The translations under genes were made by a program, and so were the position numbers. A stretch of DNA of 37,227 nucleotides from Flaviramulus sp. (GTDB lineage: Bacteria > Bacteroidota > Bacteroidia > Flavobacteriales > Flavobacteriaceae). How positions within the stretch are numbered: position 1 is the first letter of the stretch; the number at the start of each line of letters is the position of its first letter. Of this stretch, positions 7,753 through 17,751 are shown one piece after another. The stretch is from positions 1 to 37,227 of the forward strand of contig NZ_JABDMV010000031.1 of the NCBI RefSeq assembly GCF_013001275.1. Direction: 5' to 3'. The notes below the pieces were generated by a model that worked only from the letters and a program-made list of their open reading frames with translations, did not search any database and was not told the DNA's origin.

Positions 7753-10164
7753 TTAAAAAAGCTTTGGAAAATCTGTTGGATTAGCTTCATGCATAACAGC
7801 ATAAACGGCTTCAAAAATATCTTCAGCAGATGGTTTTGAAAAATAGTCACCATCATTTCCATATGCTGGTCTGTGAGCTTTTGCAGTTAACGTTATTGGT
7901 GAACTATCTAAATATTGATAGGCATTTTGTTCATTTAATATTTTGTCTAAAATATATGCCGAAGCTCCTCCCGGAACATCTTCGTCTACGACTATTATAC
8001 GATTTGTTTTCGCAATACTTTTTAGAATATCATGATTTAAATCAAAAGGTACTAACGATTGTATATCGATTACTTCAGCATCAATTCCAACCGCAAGCAA
8101 TTCTTTAGCGGTTTGCTCAACAATTCTTAAAGTGGAACCATAGGACACTAAAGTGATATCTGATCCTTCTTTCAAAGTTTCAACAACACCGATAGGCGTT
8201 TTTATAGCACTTAAGTTATTTGGTAATTTTTCTTTTAGTCTATAGCCGTTTAAACACTCCACAACAATGGCAGGGTCATCACCTTGAAGAAGTGTATTGT
8301 AAAAACCGGCAGCTTTAGTCATATTTCTTGGAACCAACACGTGAATTCCTCTTGTTAAATTTATAACACCACCAAGTTGTGAACCCGAATGCCAGATACC
8401 TTCCAATCTATGTCCACGGGTTCGAATAATTAAAGGACATTTTTGCTTACCTTTTGTTCTATAGTGTGTTGTTGCTAAATCGTCGCTTATAATTTGAATG
8501 GCATAAAGTATATAGTCCAAATATTGAATTTCGGCAATTGGTCTTAAGCCACGAAGCGCCATACCAATACCTTGTCCAATAATAGTAGCTTCTCTAATAC
8601 CTGTATCGGCTACCCGAAGTTCACCATATTTTTCTTGTAGACCTTCTAGCCCTTGGTTTACATCGCCAATATTACCAGTATCTTCACCAAAAACGAGTGT
8701 TTCTGGGTAAATACTGAATATAGCATCAAAATTATCACGAAGTATAATACGCCCATCTACTTGTTCTGCATCGTCATTATAACTTGGTTTCACCTCGTTT
8801 ATTTTAATATTTGAACGTGAGGTTTCTGAATATAGATGTGAACTAAAAAGAGGTTGTGTAATTTTGATATATTCTTTAATCCAATTACTTAACTGCTTTT
8901 TTTCTTCAAATTTTTCACCTAATGTATACCTTAATACCTTTCTCGCATTTGAAAGTATGTCTTTTCTAGTTGGTTCGTCTATAGCTGCTAAAGCATCTTT
9001 AAGTTTGGATATAAAAACTCGGTTTTGGCTTTTTGATTCTACTTGTTTTAGAATTGATAACAATTCTTGTTGTTCTTTTTTAAGTGGCTTTAAAAAAGTG
9101 TTCCAAGCGTTCTTTTTAGCTTCTCTCACTTCACGCTTAACAGCTCTTTCAAGTTCAATAAGTGATTCATTGGTAGCTATGCCACTTTCAATCATCCATT
9201 CCCGCATTTTTAAGTTGCAATCGTGTTTGGCTTCCCAGTCTAATCGGTCTTGATTTTTATATCGCTCATGAGAACCTGAAGTAGAATGTCCTTGTGGTTG
9301 TGTAAGTTCTAGAACGTGTATTAAAACAGGTACATGTTCTTCTCTTGCAATTGTTGCTGCTTCCTGATAGGTTTCTATTAAATTGGCATAATCCCACCCT
9401 TTTACTCGTAAAATTTCGTAACCGTTATTCTCCTTATCACGCTGAAATCCTTTTAATATTTCAGAAATATTTTCTTTTGTAGTTTGGTGTTTTGCATGTA
9501 CAGAGATGCCATACTCATCATCCCAAATACTTATAACCATCGGAACTTGTATTACGCCTGCAGCGTTTATTGTTTCGAAAAACAATCCTTCGCTAGTACT
9601 TGCATTACCTATAGTTCCCCAAGCTATTTCGTTTCCGTTGTTGGAAAAATTGGAAGTATTAATACCTTTAACGTTTCTATAAATTTTAGAAGCTTGTGCT
9701 AAACCTAATAAACGAGGCATTTGTCCTGCAGTAGGAGAGATGTCGGCACTAGAATTATATTGATTTGTAAGATCTTTCCAACTTCCGTTATCATTTAAGC
9801 TGTGCGTTACAAAGTGACCGCCCATTTGGCGACCAGCTGACATGGGTTCTAAATCTAAATTTGTATTGGCATATAAACCTGCAAAAAATTGTTCTTTAGA
9901 TAAGGCTCCAATAGCCATCATAAAGGTTTGGTCTCTATAATATCCCGACCTCCAATCGCCTTTTAAAAAAGCTTTTGCCATTGCCAATTGAGGCACTTCT
10001 TTTCCATCGCCAAAAATTCCAAATTTCGCCTTGCCTGTTAGCACTTCACGCCTCCCCAATAAACTACACTCTCTACTTTCTACGGCTAGTTTATAGTCAG
10101 CTATAACTTCCGTTTTAAAGTCTTCGAATGATAGGTTGTTTTTCAAATTGATTAAAGGTTGCAT
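7753..10164 (-). CDS. 2-oxoacid dehydrogenase E1, fused alpha and beta subunits
   Basis: 803 residues, equal to an E1-alpha (about 1-450) joined to an E1-beta (about 465-803). The alpha half carries the thiamine-pyrophosphate region WGTIGNASTSEGLFFETINA (about 182-201) and the loop QGHSTSGSHERY (about 291-302). The beta half has VFGEDTGNIGDVNQG, ADTGIREATIIGQGIG and RTRGHRLEGIWHSGS. Such fused E1 proteins are common in Bacteroidota and are usually annotated as branched-chain 2-oxoacid (2-oxoisovalerate) dehydrogenase; acting with E2 and E3 it would decarboxylate keto acids for branched-chain fatty acid primers or Val/Leu/Ile breakdown. E2 and E3 are not in the window. Substrate preference is inferred only from family. 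Confidence 0.92.
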   Translation of the reverse strand: MQPLINLKNNLSFEDFKTEVIADYKLAVESRECSLLGRREVLTGKAKFGIFGDGKEVPQLAMAKAFLKGDWRSGYYRDQTFMMAIGALSKEQFFAGLYANTNLDLEPMSAGRQMGGHFVTHSLNDNGSWKDLTNQYNSSADISPTAGQMPRLLGLAQASKIYRNVKGINTSNFSNNGNEIAWGTIGNASTSEGLFFETINAAGVIQVPMVISIWDDEYGISVHAKHQTTKENISEILKGFQRDKENNGYEILRVKGWDYANLIETYQEAATIAREEHVPVLIHVLELTQPQGHSTSGSHERYKNQDRLDWEAKHDCNLKMREWMIESGIATNESLIELERAVKREVREAKKNAWNTFLKPLKKEQQELLSILKQVESKSQNRVFISKLKDALAAIDEPTRKDILSNARKVLRYTLGEKFEEKKQLSNWIKEYIKITQPLFSSHLYSETSRSNIKINEVKPSYNDDAEQVDGRIILRDNFDAIFSIYPETLVFGEDTGNIGDVNQGLEGLQEKYGELRVADTGIREATIIGQGIGMALRGLRPIAEIQYLDYILYAIQIISDDLATTHYRTKGKQKCPLIIRTRGHRLEGIWHSGSQLGGVINLTRGIHVLVPRNMTKAAGFYNTLLQGDDPAIVVECLNGYRLKEKLPNNLSAIKTPIGVVETLKEGSDITLVSYGSTLRIVEQTAKELLAVGIDAEVIDIQSLVPFDLNHDILKSIAKTNRIIVVDEDVPGGASAYILDKILNEQNAYQYLDSSPITLTAKAHRPAYGNDGDYFSKPSAEDIFEAVYAVMHEANPTDFPKLF

Positions 10165-10277
10165 AGAATGCTTTTATTTTGCGAAATTACCTAAAAATTA
10201 CCTTTTTCACAATTATAATAACCTATAATTTACTGACAATTATATAAAAAAATAAGATTTTAATAGAGAAAATTGTG

Positions 10278-10312
10278 TTATATTCAGTAAAAATAGATAT
10301 TACTGATAATAA
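10278..10312. repeat. Imperfect inverted repeat after the M1-like gene
   Basis: TTATATTCAGTAA (10278-10290) and TTACTGATAATAA (10300-10312) are imperfect inverse copies with a nine-base loop. It lies between the stop of the gene ending at 10327 and the E1 start at 10164, both on the minus strand. It could be a weak terminator, although no T-run follows, or an operator for the E1 gene. Confidence 0.4.
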
Positions 10313-10326
10313 TACAATATACTGAT

Positions 10327-13158
10327 TTAGTACCAACGTCTTCTAAATAGCCCTAAAAGTGCTTGTGGATCTAAAGTGAATTTAATTCGAATTTTCTGGT
10401 CGTAGCGAGGTTGAGCTATTTCCCATCCAAGGTTTGAATATATAGGAAAATATAACTCAAAATAATCAGTTACTAAATTAACTCTAATTCCTGAGTCATA
10501 AACAAATTTTGGAGAATCCATTCTGTTTTTTACTAAACCTAAATCACCATATGCCAAAATATATTTCCAAAGCGTGGTACTTGTATTAAAGGTGGTAATC
10601 CATTGATTAGCAAAAGGTGTTTCTAATTTTGATTTAAACCCACCTTCGGCATCTATATATTGCTGACTGAATATACCGCTTGCTTCTGAACGTCCTAGAT
10701 AGCTGTAATCAAACAAATAATCTGTTGGTCTGTCAAGTGCAAAACTGAAATAGTTGGAAGTAGGATCGGTATTGTTTTTTAAAAAAGTACCGGCATAAGC
10801 GCGAATATTTAATTGCCTGTTGCTTTCATATAATCGTCTGTATTCATAATTAAACGAAATCTTACTAAAATTTTCGCCTAATTGAAAATCTGTGTACCAT
10901 TTATTAAAATTGATAAGATTGTCATTTGAATGAATAAATCGAGCATTAAAAACACTATAATTTGGCTGATTAGAAGATAAAATATTATTTATGTCCTTAT
11001 CTCGATGTATATCTATGTATCTAAAATACAACGCTTTGCGTTTGTTTGATCTAAAATCGTCATCTTCTCTAAAATTAAGAGTTAATGAAGGTGTTATTTT
11101 TCTAACAAACAAATTTTCAGCATAGGAAGAGTAACCGCCAACGATACCGTAATTTATATGATATAAGTTACTGTTTTCTAAATAGTGAGATTTTGAAACA
11201 GATGCGGAACCTGTTAAAGAGTTAGATTTAAAGGCATATTGCGGTCCTATTTTATAATTAAATAATTTTCTTAAAACAGTTTTGTTATACGCTCGAAGAC
11301 CTAAAGTTAAACCATCGTAAATGTTATTAAACTCTGCAGTAGGCATAAAGAAAACTTGATTGTAATTGGGGTCTTCTATGTCTTTAAAAAGTCTTAATTG
11401 AAATGGTTTGTTGTTAAAAAAAAATCCTTTTAATGATTTCCAATTATCTCGGGCATTTATTTCTGGAATAATGCCATCATAATTTAATACTAGTTTATCT
11501 GCTTGGTTTCTTGGAATTGTTAACGTTTTGTTTTTGTCGATATCTTCAACCCATGTTTTTAAAACAACACTATCATTTTTGAGGCTATACAACGAAATAG
11601 GCATATTGTTATCTCGTTTGTTTTTTATTGTGACCGTAATAGAGTCTTCAGTTTTTAAAACTTTTTTAATTTTAAAATCTATTTTTTTTCTTGTAGTTAA
11701 ATAATCATCAAAAAACCATTCTATATTTTTGTCTGTTTTTGTCTTTATAAAGTCCTCAAAATCCTTCGCGGACGTTTCTTTTAAATTATTTTCTTTTAAA
11801 AAAGATTCAACGCTATGCTGAACAATATTGCTATTTACAAAATCGTCTAAATACTTAAGTCCAATTCCAGCTTTATATTTGTTCGCTAGATTGCTATTGA
11901 ACTTAAGTAATGAATCTTTGTGCATTGTTAATGGCTGATCGCGATTCGTTCTTGCCATAAGCATAAAAGCTAGCTGATATTTATCGTTAAACTTCATGTC
12001 GGCAGCATGAAACGCTCTAACGCCCCAAAATCCAGCAATAGACCCTAAAAATTTCATATCTGGGTAATGCTTATCTATGTAATTCATTAAATAGTAAATC
12101 TGGATACCATCTATCAACCACTGTTCTTTTCTTGGGTTTATTAAAAGTGTATTTTCTAAATAATTGCGTAATGCAACTTTTAATAATTTTAATTCATATT
12201 GAAAGTAAATCGGATATGGCTGCAGAAAACTTGGTAAAAAATTTAATCCGTAAATAGGATCTTTATCATAATCGATTTGAGTTAGTAATAATCTTTTATG
12301 CGGGTATTCGCCTAAATTTTCAAAAATAAATTTGGTTATTTTTTCGGTTATCAAAACCTTATCAATTACTTCAATTTCATCGTCGTTGATATTTGAAACA
12401 AAAGTAAAATTATCATCTTGAATGGTTTTAAAATCAGACTTTCTTTTTAAAAACAGCTTAGTATTAATTCTATTTTTACCTTCTAGTTTAACTATTTGTT
12501 TATTAGATAATTGAGTTAAATTAGTTAAATCTAATTCTGAAGTTAATTTGTATCCGTTTGGATGTTCAATTTCAATTGTAATATCGGACTTTGGAATATA
12601 TAAATCATCTAAATTTTTATTGCTATAATATTGCCATTCGCCATTATAAATAGCCGGTGTTATGTACCAATATCTTAAATTAAAATCACCTTCTTCTGTA
12701 AGCCCGTAACTAGTGAAATTTGCATTAGGAACTTGAACTATATATTCGAGTTGAATAGTATAATAATTATTAGGTTGCAGTGGTTTGACTAAAGCAACTT
12801 TTAAAATGTCATTTTGATTTTTTAGTTCTTCGTAAAACAAATTTGTATTATTTTGTTTTATTGAAGTAATGACTGAGAAGCCTCTATCTTCATTTTTAGC
12901 TAAATGAAAATTATTATTGTATTCATCGGCAATTCTAATTGCTAGGGGTGTTTTTTTAGTTGAATAACTATTAGCCCAATCGTTTAGGTAAATAGTATCT
13001 AGAACTACTTGTGAAGCATTAAAATAATGTATTGTTTGAGATATTTTTATTTGTTTATTTTCAATATCAAATACTCCCTTAAGGTCAATTTTATTTTGAC
13101 AAAAGGATGTGAATTGTATTAATGAAAATACTAAACAAATTAAAAGGCGCAATTTCAA
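10327..13158 (-). CDS. Outer-membrane protein: degenerate M1-peptidase-like region plus C-terminal beta-barrel
   Basis: 943 residues with a signal peptide (MKLRLLICLVFSLIQFTSFC). The start codon is TTG; no in-frame ATG is available between it and the upstream stop. Residues about 25-240 are beta-rich like the N-domain of M1 aminopeptidases. Residues about 265-490 look like the gluzincin catalytic domain: YGLNFLPS (about 303) sits where a GAMEN-like strand is expected and WLIDGIQIYY (about 347) aligns with the usual WLxEG, but the HExxH helix is replaced by ALRNYLEN (about 329), so no zinc ligands remain. From about residue 570 alternating aromatic strands suggest a beta-barrel, ending in LFRRRWY as outer-membrane proteins often do. 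It may bind peptides or act in envelope assembly. Function unknown. Confidence 0.8.
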   Translation of the reverse strand: MKLRLLICLVFSLIQFTSFCQNKIDLKGVFDIENKQIKISQTIHYFNASQVVLDTIYLNDWANSYSTKKTPLAIRIADEYNNNFHLAKNEDRGFSVITSIKQNNTNLFYEELKNQNDILKVALVKPLQPNNYYTIQLEYIVQVPNANFTSYGLTEEGDFNLRYWYITPAIYNGEWQYYSNKNLDDLYIPKSDITIEIEHPNGYKLTSELDLTNLTQLSNKQIVKLEGKNRINTKLFLKRKSDFKTIQDDNFTFVSNINDDEIEVIDKVLITEKITKFIFENLGEYPHKRLLLTQIDYDKDPIYGLNFLPSFLQPYPIYFQYELKLLKVALRNYLENTLLINPRKEQWLIDGIQIYYLMNYIDKHYPDMKFLGSIAGFWGVRAFHAADMKFNDKYQLAFMLMARTNRDQPLTMHKDSLLKFNSNLANKYKAGIGLKYLDDFVNSNIVQHSVESFLKENNLKETSAKDFEDFIKTKTDKNIEWFFDDYLTTRKKIDFKIKKVLKTEDSITVTIKNKRDNNMPISLYSLKNDSVVLKTWVEDIDKNKTLTIPRNQADKLVLNYDGIIPEINARDNWKSLKGFFFNNKPFQLRLFKDIEDPNYNQVFFMPTAEFNNIYDGLTLGLRAYNKTVLRKLFNYKIGPQYAFKSNSLTGSASVSKSHYLENSNLYHINYGIVGGYSSYAENLFVRKITPSLTLNFREDDDFRSNKRKALYFRYIDIHRDKDINNILSSNQPNYSVFNARFIHSNDNLINFNKWYTDFQLGENFSKISFNYEYRRLYESNRQLNIRAYAGTFLKNNTDPTSNYFSFALDRPTDYLFDYSYLGRSEASGIFSQQYIDAEGGFKSKLETPFANQWITTFNTSTTLWKYILAYGDLGLVKNRMDSPKFVYDSGIRVNLVTDYFELYFPIYSNLGWEIAQPRYDQKIRIKFTLDPQALLGLFRRRWY

Positions 13159-13284
13159 ATTAATAAAACATTAAGTTAAGTGTTCATGTAAGGCGCTGCA
13201 ATATAGTAAATAAAGGATTTAAGTTAAAATTCTTTAGTTATGACTATATTACCAAACCAAAATTTAGGCTGAGGGATTTTTAAA

Positions 13285-13974
13285 TTAGAAATTTGGACTA
13301 AATCCTGACTTTTTATAGAAGTCATCCAAAATACTAATAACTTCATCTTCAGAATCTACAATATGCATAAGATCTAAGTCCTTTGCGCTAATGTTTTCGA
13401 ACGAATTTAAAAGTGTTTTTTTAACCCAATCCATCAATCCTTCCCAAAATTCTGTACCAACTAAGATTATTGGAAATTTTCCAATTTTATGAGTTTGTAT
13501 TAAAGTAATTGCTTCAAAAAGCTCGTCTAGTGTACCAAATCCACCTGGCATAACAACAAATCCTTGCGAGTATTTTACAAACATCACTTTTCTTACAAAG
13601 AAGTAATCAAAGTCTAAACTTTTATCATGGTCGATATATGGATTATCGTGCTGTTCAAACGGTAATTCAATGTTTAGCCCAACAGAAGTTCCGCCAGCTA
13701 AATGCGCGCCTTTATTACCAGCTTCCATAATTCCAGGACCGCCACCAGTAATTACACCATAACCCGCATCAACAATTTTATGTGCTATTTTTTCTGTGAG
13801 TTTATAATATTTATGTTCTGGTTTTGTTCTTGCAGATCCAAAGATTGATACACAGGGGCCTATTTTACTTAATTTTTCATATCCATTCACAAACTCTCCC
13901 ATGATTTTAAAAATGGCCCAGGAGTCGTTTGTTTTTATTTCATTCCAACCTTTGTGATGTTGTTCTTTTTTCAT
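13285..13974 (-). CDS. LOG-family Rossmann-fold protein (nucleoside monophosphate phosphoribohydrolase-like)
   Basis: 229 residues. The two family motifs are present: GGGPGIMEAGNKGA (about 77-90) and PGGFGTLDE (about 143-151), the latter with the catalytic Glu and the loop for the phosphoribose. Bacterial LOG proteins cleave the N-glycosidic bond of AMP or other nucleotides, or activate cytokinin-like nucleotides. An N-terminal extension of about 35 residues (KGWNEIKTNDSWAIFKIMGEFVNGYEKL) is typical of the longer TIGR00730-like subgroup. It follows uvrA by 105 bases on the same strand. The cellular substrate is not known. Confidence 0.9.
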   Translation of the reverse strand: MKKEQHHKGWNEIKTNDSWAIFKIMGEFVNGYEKLSKIGPCVSIFGSARTKPEHKYYKLTEKIAHKIVDAGYGVITGGGPGIMEAGNKGAHLAGGTSVGLNIELPFEQHDNPYIDHDKSLDFDYFFVRKVMFVKYSQGFVVMPGGFGTLDELFEAITLIQTHKIGKFPIILVGTEFWEGLMDWVKKTLLNSFENISAKDLDLMHIVDSEDEVISILDDFYKKSGFSPNF

Positions 13975-14079
13975 TTGATTTTGTTATTTATTTGTTGCAA
14001 AATAATATTTATAAATCAGATAACTTTAATTGTAACTATTAAAATACTATTAAAGTATAAATACGATTATAAGTAAATA

Positions 14080-16920
14080 CTAATTAAGTTTTGATAATTC
14101 GTTCCTTAAATATTTAGCAGTATAGCTCTTTTTATGCTTTGAGACTTCTTCTGGCGTACCTTCAGTTATAATTTGACCGCCTCCTTTTCCGCCTTCGTAT
14201 CCTATATCAATAATATGATCAACGGTTTTTATAACATCTAAATTATGTTCAATAATTACGACAGTATTTCCTTTGTTTACTAATTTATTTAGAACGATTA
14301 ATAGTACACGAATATCTTCAAAATGTAGCCCTGTAGTTGGTTCATCTAAAATGTAAAATGTATTTCCTGTATCTCTTTTTGAAAGCTCTGTAGCAAGTTT
14401 TATACGTTGTGCCTCACCTCCAGAGAGCGTGGTACTTTGTTGACCCAAAGTTATATAACCTAGTCCAACATCTTTAATAGTTTTTAATTTTTTGTAAATT
14501 TTAGGTATGTGCTCAAAAAATTCAACTGCTTCGTTAATTGTCATATTCAAAACATCGCTAATCGATTTTCCTTTATATCGAATTTCTAAAGTTTCACGAT
14601 TAAAACGCTTGCCTTGGCAGGTTTCACATTCTACATACACATCTGGTAAAAAATTCATTTCGATAATTCGTAGACCACCACCTTGGCAGGTTTCGCATCG
14701 ACCGCCTTTTACGTTAAAACTAAATCGACCAGCTTTATAGCCACGAATCATAGCTTCAGGTATTTTTGCAAAAAGCGCCCTCACTTCACTAAACGTTCCT
14801 GTATATGTTGCGGGGTTACTCCGCGGTGTTCTACCAATTGGAGACTGATTAATATCGATTACTTTGTCAATATGTTCCAAGCCTTTTATGGTTTTATATG
14901 GCATTGGAATTTTTACACCATTAAAGTAATGTGCATTTAAAATAGGATAGAGAGTTTCGTTAATTAGCGTGGATTTCCCGCTACCCGAAACACCTGTTAC
15001 GCCAATCATTTTCCCTAATGGAAGTTTAATCGATACGTTTTTAAGATTATTACCAGTGCATCCCTTTAGTTCTAAAAAATTGCCATTTCCTGTTCTTCGT
15101 TTTATAGGTACTTCAATTTCTTTATTACCGTTTAAATAATCAGCAGTTAAAGTATTGTGTGTTAATAATTCTTTTGGTGCACCAATACTTATTATTTCAC
15201 CGCCGTACTTTCCAGCTTTTGGCCCAATATCAATCACGTAGTCTGCCCGTTCAATCATATCTTTATCGTGCTCTACTACAATTACTGAATTTCCAATATC
15301 TCTAAGAGAAATAAGTGAATTTATAAGTTTTTCGTTATCGCGCTGATGTAATCCAATACTCGGCTCATCTAAAATATATAACACTCCAACTAATTGGGAA
15401 CCTATTTGTGTTGCTAACCGAATACGTTGGGCTTCACCACCAGATAACGATTTTGAGCCTCTGTTAAGTGCTAAATAGTCTAACCCGACATCCAATAAAA
15501 ACTGTAATCGAGATTTTATTTCTTTAATCACTTCGTCTGCAATCTTTAATTGTTTTTCAGATAAATGATTATGCAAATCTTGAAACCAATCTGCTAATTC
15601 AACAATATCCTTATTAGCAAGTTCCGCTATATTTTTATTGTTTATTTTAAAATTAAGCGATTCCTTTTTTAATCGCGAACCTTCACAAATTGGGCATTTC
15701 ACCTTGTCCATATATGCTTTTGCCCATCGTTTTAACGACGTAGATTCGGCATTTTTATATTGGTTTTCAATAAAATTGGCAACTCCTTCAAAATCTATTT
15801 TATAATCTCTGGTAACACCTAAAGTTTTACTTTCAACTGCAAATTTTTCATTACCACCGTACAAAATCATTTGTTTGGCATCCTCCGGAATATCCTTAAA
15901 AGCGTCGGTTAATTTAAAGCTAAATCTTTGCGCTATAGTTTCGAACTGTTTAAAAATCCAACTATTTTTTTCCGAACCATGCGGAGCTAAAGCGCCATTT
16001 GTTATAGATAGTTTGGGGTCAGGAATAATTTTATTTTCATTAATTTGATATAGCATTCCTATACCATTACAATGATTACAAGCTCCTTTTGGTGAATTAA
16101 ATGAAAAATTATTTGGTTCAGGATTTGGATAAGAAATCCCGGATGTTGGACACATTAAATTTCTACTAAAATAACGTGTTTTCTGGGTGTCTTGGTCGAT
16201 AACTAAAATAACGTCTTCCCCATGATACATGGCTGTATTAATGGTCTCTGTTAATCGTTTATCGTTATCAACGGAATCGTCAATTTTAAGTCTATCAATT
16301 ACAATTTGTATGTCATGAGTTTTGTAACGGTCTAATTTCATTCCTTTTACTAGATCGCGTATTTCGCCATCTGTTCTCACTTTAACGAATCCTTGTTTTG
16401 CAATTTGCTCGAATAATTCACGGTAATGTCCTTTTCTAGAGCGAACAACCGGCGCTAAAATATTTATTCGTTTATCTTTAAAATCGGTAATGATGAGTTC
16501 TTTAATTTGCTCATCACTATAACTTATCATTTTTTCTCCAGTGTTGTAGCTATATGCATCACTGGCACGAGCAAATAATAATCGCAGAAAATCGTAAATC
16601 TCTGTTATGGTTCCTACGGTTGATCGGGGAGATTTACTTGTAGTTTTTTGCTCGATCGCAATAACGGGTGAGAGACCATCAATTTTATCAACATCTGGAC
16701 GCTCTAAGCCTCCTAAAAACTGTCTGGCATAGGCTGAAAATGTTTCAATGTATCTACGCTGACCTTCCGCATAAATGGTATCAAAAGCGAGTGAAGATTT
16801 TCCGCTTCCTGAAAGTCCAGTTATCACAACTAGTTTTTCACGAGGAATAGAAACATCTATATTTTTAAGATTATGTACTCTGGCTCCTTTTACTTCAATA
16901 AAATCATCAAATTGGCTCAT
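14080..16920 (-). CDS. uvrA: Excinuclease ABC subunit A
   Basis: About 946 residues, the usual UvrA size. UvrA is the damage-recognition ATPase of nucleotide excision repair and hands lesions to UvrB. Both ATPase modules are intact: Walker [15 protein letters not shown] (near residue 35) and [10 protein letters not shown], and two signatures [12 protein letters not shown] and [12 protein letters not shown] with Walker [11 protein letters not shown] and [10 protein letters not shown]. Zinc modules: [22 protein letters not shown] and CETCQGKR; the first pair reads CPTS instead of CPxC. The frame continues to an ATG at 16938, but that lies inside the -7 element at 16936-16943, so translation must start at 16920 ([18 protein letters not shown]), which also fits the family N-terminus. 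Confidence 0.97.
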   Translation of the reverse strand: MSQFDDFIEVKGARVHNLKNIDVSIPREKLVVITGLSGSGKSSLAFDTIYAEGQRRYIETFSAYARQFLGGLERPDVDKIDGLSPVIAIEQKTTSKSPRSTVGTITEIYDFLRLLFARASDAYSYNTGEKMISYSDEQIKELIITDFKDKRINILAPVVRSRKGHYRELFEQIAKQGFVKVRTDGEIRDLVKGMKLDRYKTHDIQIVIDRLKIDDSVDNDKRLTETINTAMYHGEDVILVIDQDTQKTRYFSRNLMCPTSGISYPNPEPNNFSFNSPKGACNHCNGIGMLYQINENKIIPDPKLSITNGALAPHGSEKNSWIFKQFETIAQRFSFKLTDAFKDIPEDAKQMILYGGNEKFAVESKTLGVTRDYKIDFEGVANFIENQYKNAESTSLKRWAKAYMDKVKCPICEGSRLKKESLNFKINNKNIAELANKDIVELADWFQDLHNHLSEKQLKIADEVIKEIKSRLQFLLDVGLDYLALNRGSKSLSGGEAQRIRLATQIGSQLVGVLYILDEPSIGLHQRDNEKLINSLISLRDIGNSVIVVEHDKDMIERADYVIDIGPKAGKYGGEIISIGAPKELLTHNTLTADYLNGNKEIEVPIKRRTGNGNFLELKGCTGNNLKNVSIKLPLGKMIGVTGVSGSGKSTLINETLYPILNAHYFNGVKIPMPYKTIKGLEHIDKVIDINQSPIGRTPRSNPATYTGTFSEVRALFAKIPEAMIRGYKAGRFSFNVKGGRCETCQGGGLRIIEMNFLPDVYVECETCQGKRFNRETLEIRYKGKSISDVLNMTINEAVEFFEHIPKIYKKLKTIKDVGLGYITLGQQSTTLSGGEAQRIKLATELSKRDTGNTFYILDEPTTGLHFEDIRVLLIVLNKLVNKGNTVVIIEHNLDVIKTVDHIIDIGYEGGKGGGQIITEGTPEEVSKHKKSYTAKYLRNELSKLN

Positions 16921-16935
16921 AAATAGGCAAAAGTG

Positions 16936-16943
16936 CAAAGGTA
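16936..16943 (-). promoter_or_regulatory. -7 promoter element of uvrA
   Basis: Minus strand reads TACCTTTG, an exact TAnnTTTG match, 15 bases before the MSQ start codon. The transcript would therefore have a leader of only a few bases and would not contain the upstream ATG. I see no SOS box of a known type. Confidence 0.65.
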
Positions 16944-16991
16944 CAATTTTCGATGTAAATTATAGATAAAGTGTAATCCCGATATTACAGC

Positions 16992-17029
16992 AAAAAAAAA
17001 TAGAAACTAATTATAGATAGTTTCTATTT
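16992..17029 (-). terminator. Intrinsic terminator of the small secreted protein gene
   Basis: TAGAAACTA (17001-17009) pairs perfectly with TAGTTTCTA (17018-17026), extended by A/T pairs. On the minus strand the stem is followed by a run of nine T (16992-17000). It starts 28 bases after the stop of the gene at 17057 and insulates uvrA. Confidence 0.85.
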
Positions 17030-17056
17030 AAATGTAAAGTTATAAATATTTTAATC

Positions 17057-17428
17057 TTATAAAGTTACTTTTACAATTTCGCCGGAATCAATTGATTGGT
17101 TATAATTTGCAGTGACTTGTTTTAGAAAACCAAAAAACTTTTTCCCATCCTTTCTTTCAAGTACAACATGAACTTCACCATTATTATCATTTACTTTTTT
17201 AACAACCACTAATTCTCCATAAACACTTTTGTAATTTGAAATACCTCCGCGTTTCACAATAAAATTTAACCGGGGAAAATCTATATGTTTAAAGGATACC
17301 GTTTTTGGATTCTTTATTTTTAAAACATCTCCAATTTCAGGATCCGTATTACTGGCATCTGTATATGAATTTGATGACGCAAAAGAAACTCCATAAATAA
17401 AGAATAATAAGTAAATTATTTTTTTCAT
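17057..17428 (-). CDS. Small secreted protein, function unknown
   Basis: 123 residues with a clear signal peptide (MKKIIYLLFFIYGVSFASS, cleavage probably after FAS). The mature part is about 104 residues, basic and beta-rich (VVVKKVNDNNGEVHVVLERK, KKFFGFLKQV), with no cysteine and no membrane segment. An internal region HIDFPRLNFIVKRGGISNYK is notable but not a motif I know. It has its own promoter element and terminator, so it is a single-gene transcript. No function is proposed. Confidence 0.75.
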   Translation of the reverse strand: MKKIIYLLFFIYGVSFASSNSYTDASNTDPEIGDVLKIKNPKTVSFKHIDFPRLNFIVKRGGISNYKSVYGELVVVKKVNDNNGEVHVVLERKDGKKFFGFLKQVTANYNQSIDSGEIVKVTL

Positions 17429-17456
17429 AATATATCAATTTTAGCGTTTATAATAC

Positions 17457-17464
17457 AAATATAC
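17457..17464 (-). promoter_or_regulatory. -7 promoter element of the small secreted protein gene
   Basis: Minus strand reads TATATTTG, an exact TAnnTTTG match, 28 bases before the ATG at 17428. No -33 element is obvious. Confidence 0.55.
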
Positions 17465-17751
17465 AATGTGAAATAACTAGTGTCAATAGTGGAGTTTTCG
17501 ACCTAGAAATAGTTTAAATTTTTTGAACCTATTTAATAATAGGGCTTATTATGTAAAATTAAATAAAAAGTTAATTCAAACCCTTTTTTCGGAATATGTA
17601 GAAGATTAAAATTAGGTATTTTTTTGATTGCAACCTTGTTTTTATTAGGGGTAATAGTTTTAAATAAATTTTATTGAATTAACAAAAATTTAACGAATTC
17701 TAAGAATGGTTGTTTGGATTTAGTAAATATTTCAATTCAATATTTAAAAAT
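17465..17751. other. AT-rich intergenic stretch with no gene seen
   Basis: The gap between the genes at 17428 and 17752 is 323 bases. Apart from the promoter at 17457-17464 I see only a weak inverted repeat AAATATT / AATATTT (17725-17731 and 17739-17745), which could help end the upstream minus-strand transcript. There are no long open frames and no tRNA-like fold recognised. Confidence 0.5.

Noticed and set aside
14683-14940. Plus-strand open frame inside uvrA
   Set aside because: It lies antisense to a conserved uvrA segment, has no recognisable product and no promoter word; it is a shadow of the real gene.
17429-17751. Small RNA gene in the long intergenic stretch
   Set aside because: The sequence is simply AT-rich; no stable fold, conserved-looking block or terminator for an independent RNA could be seen.
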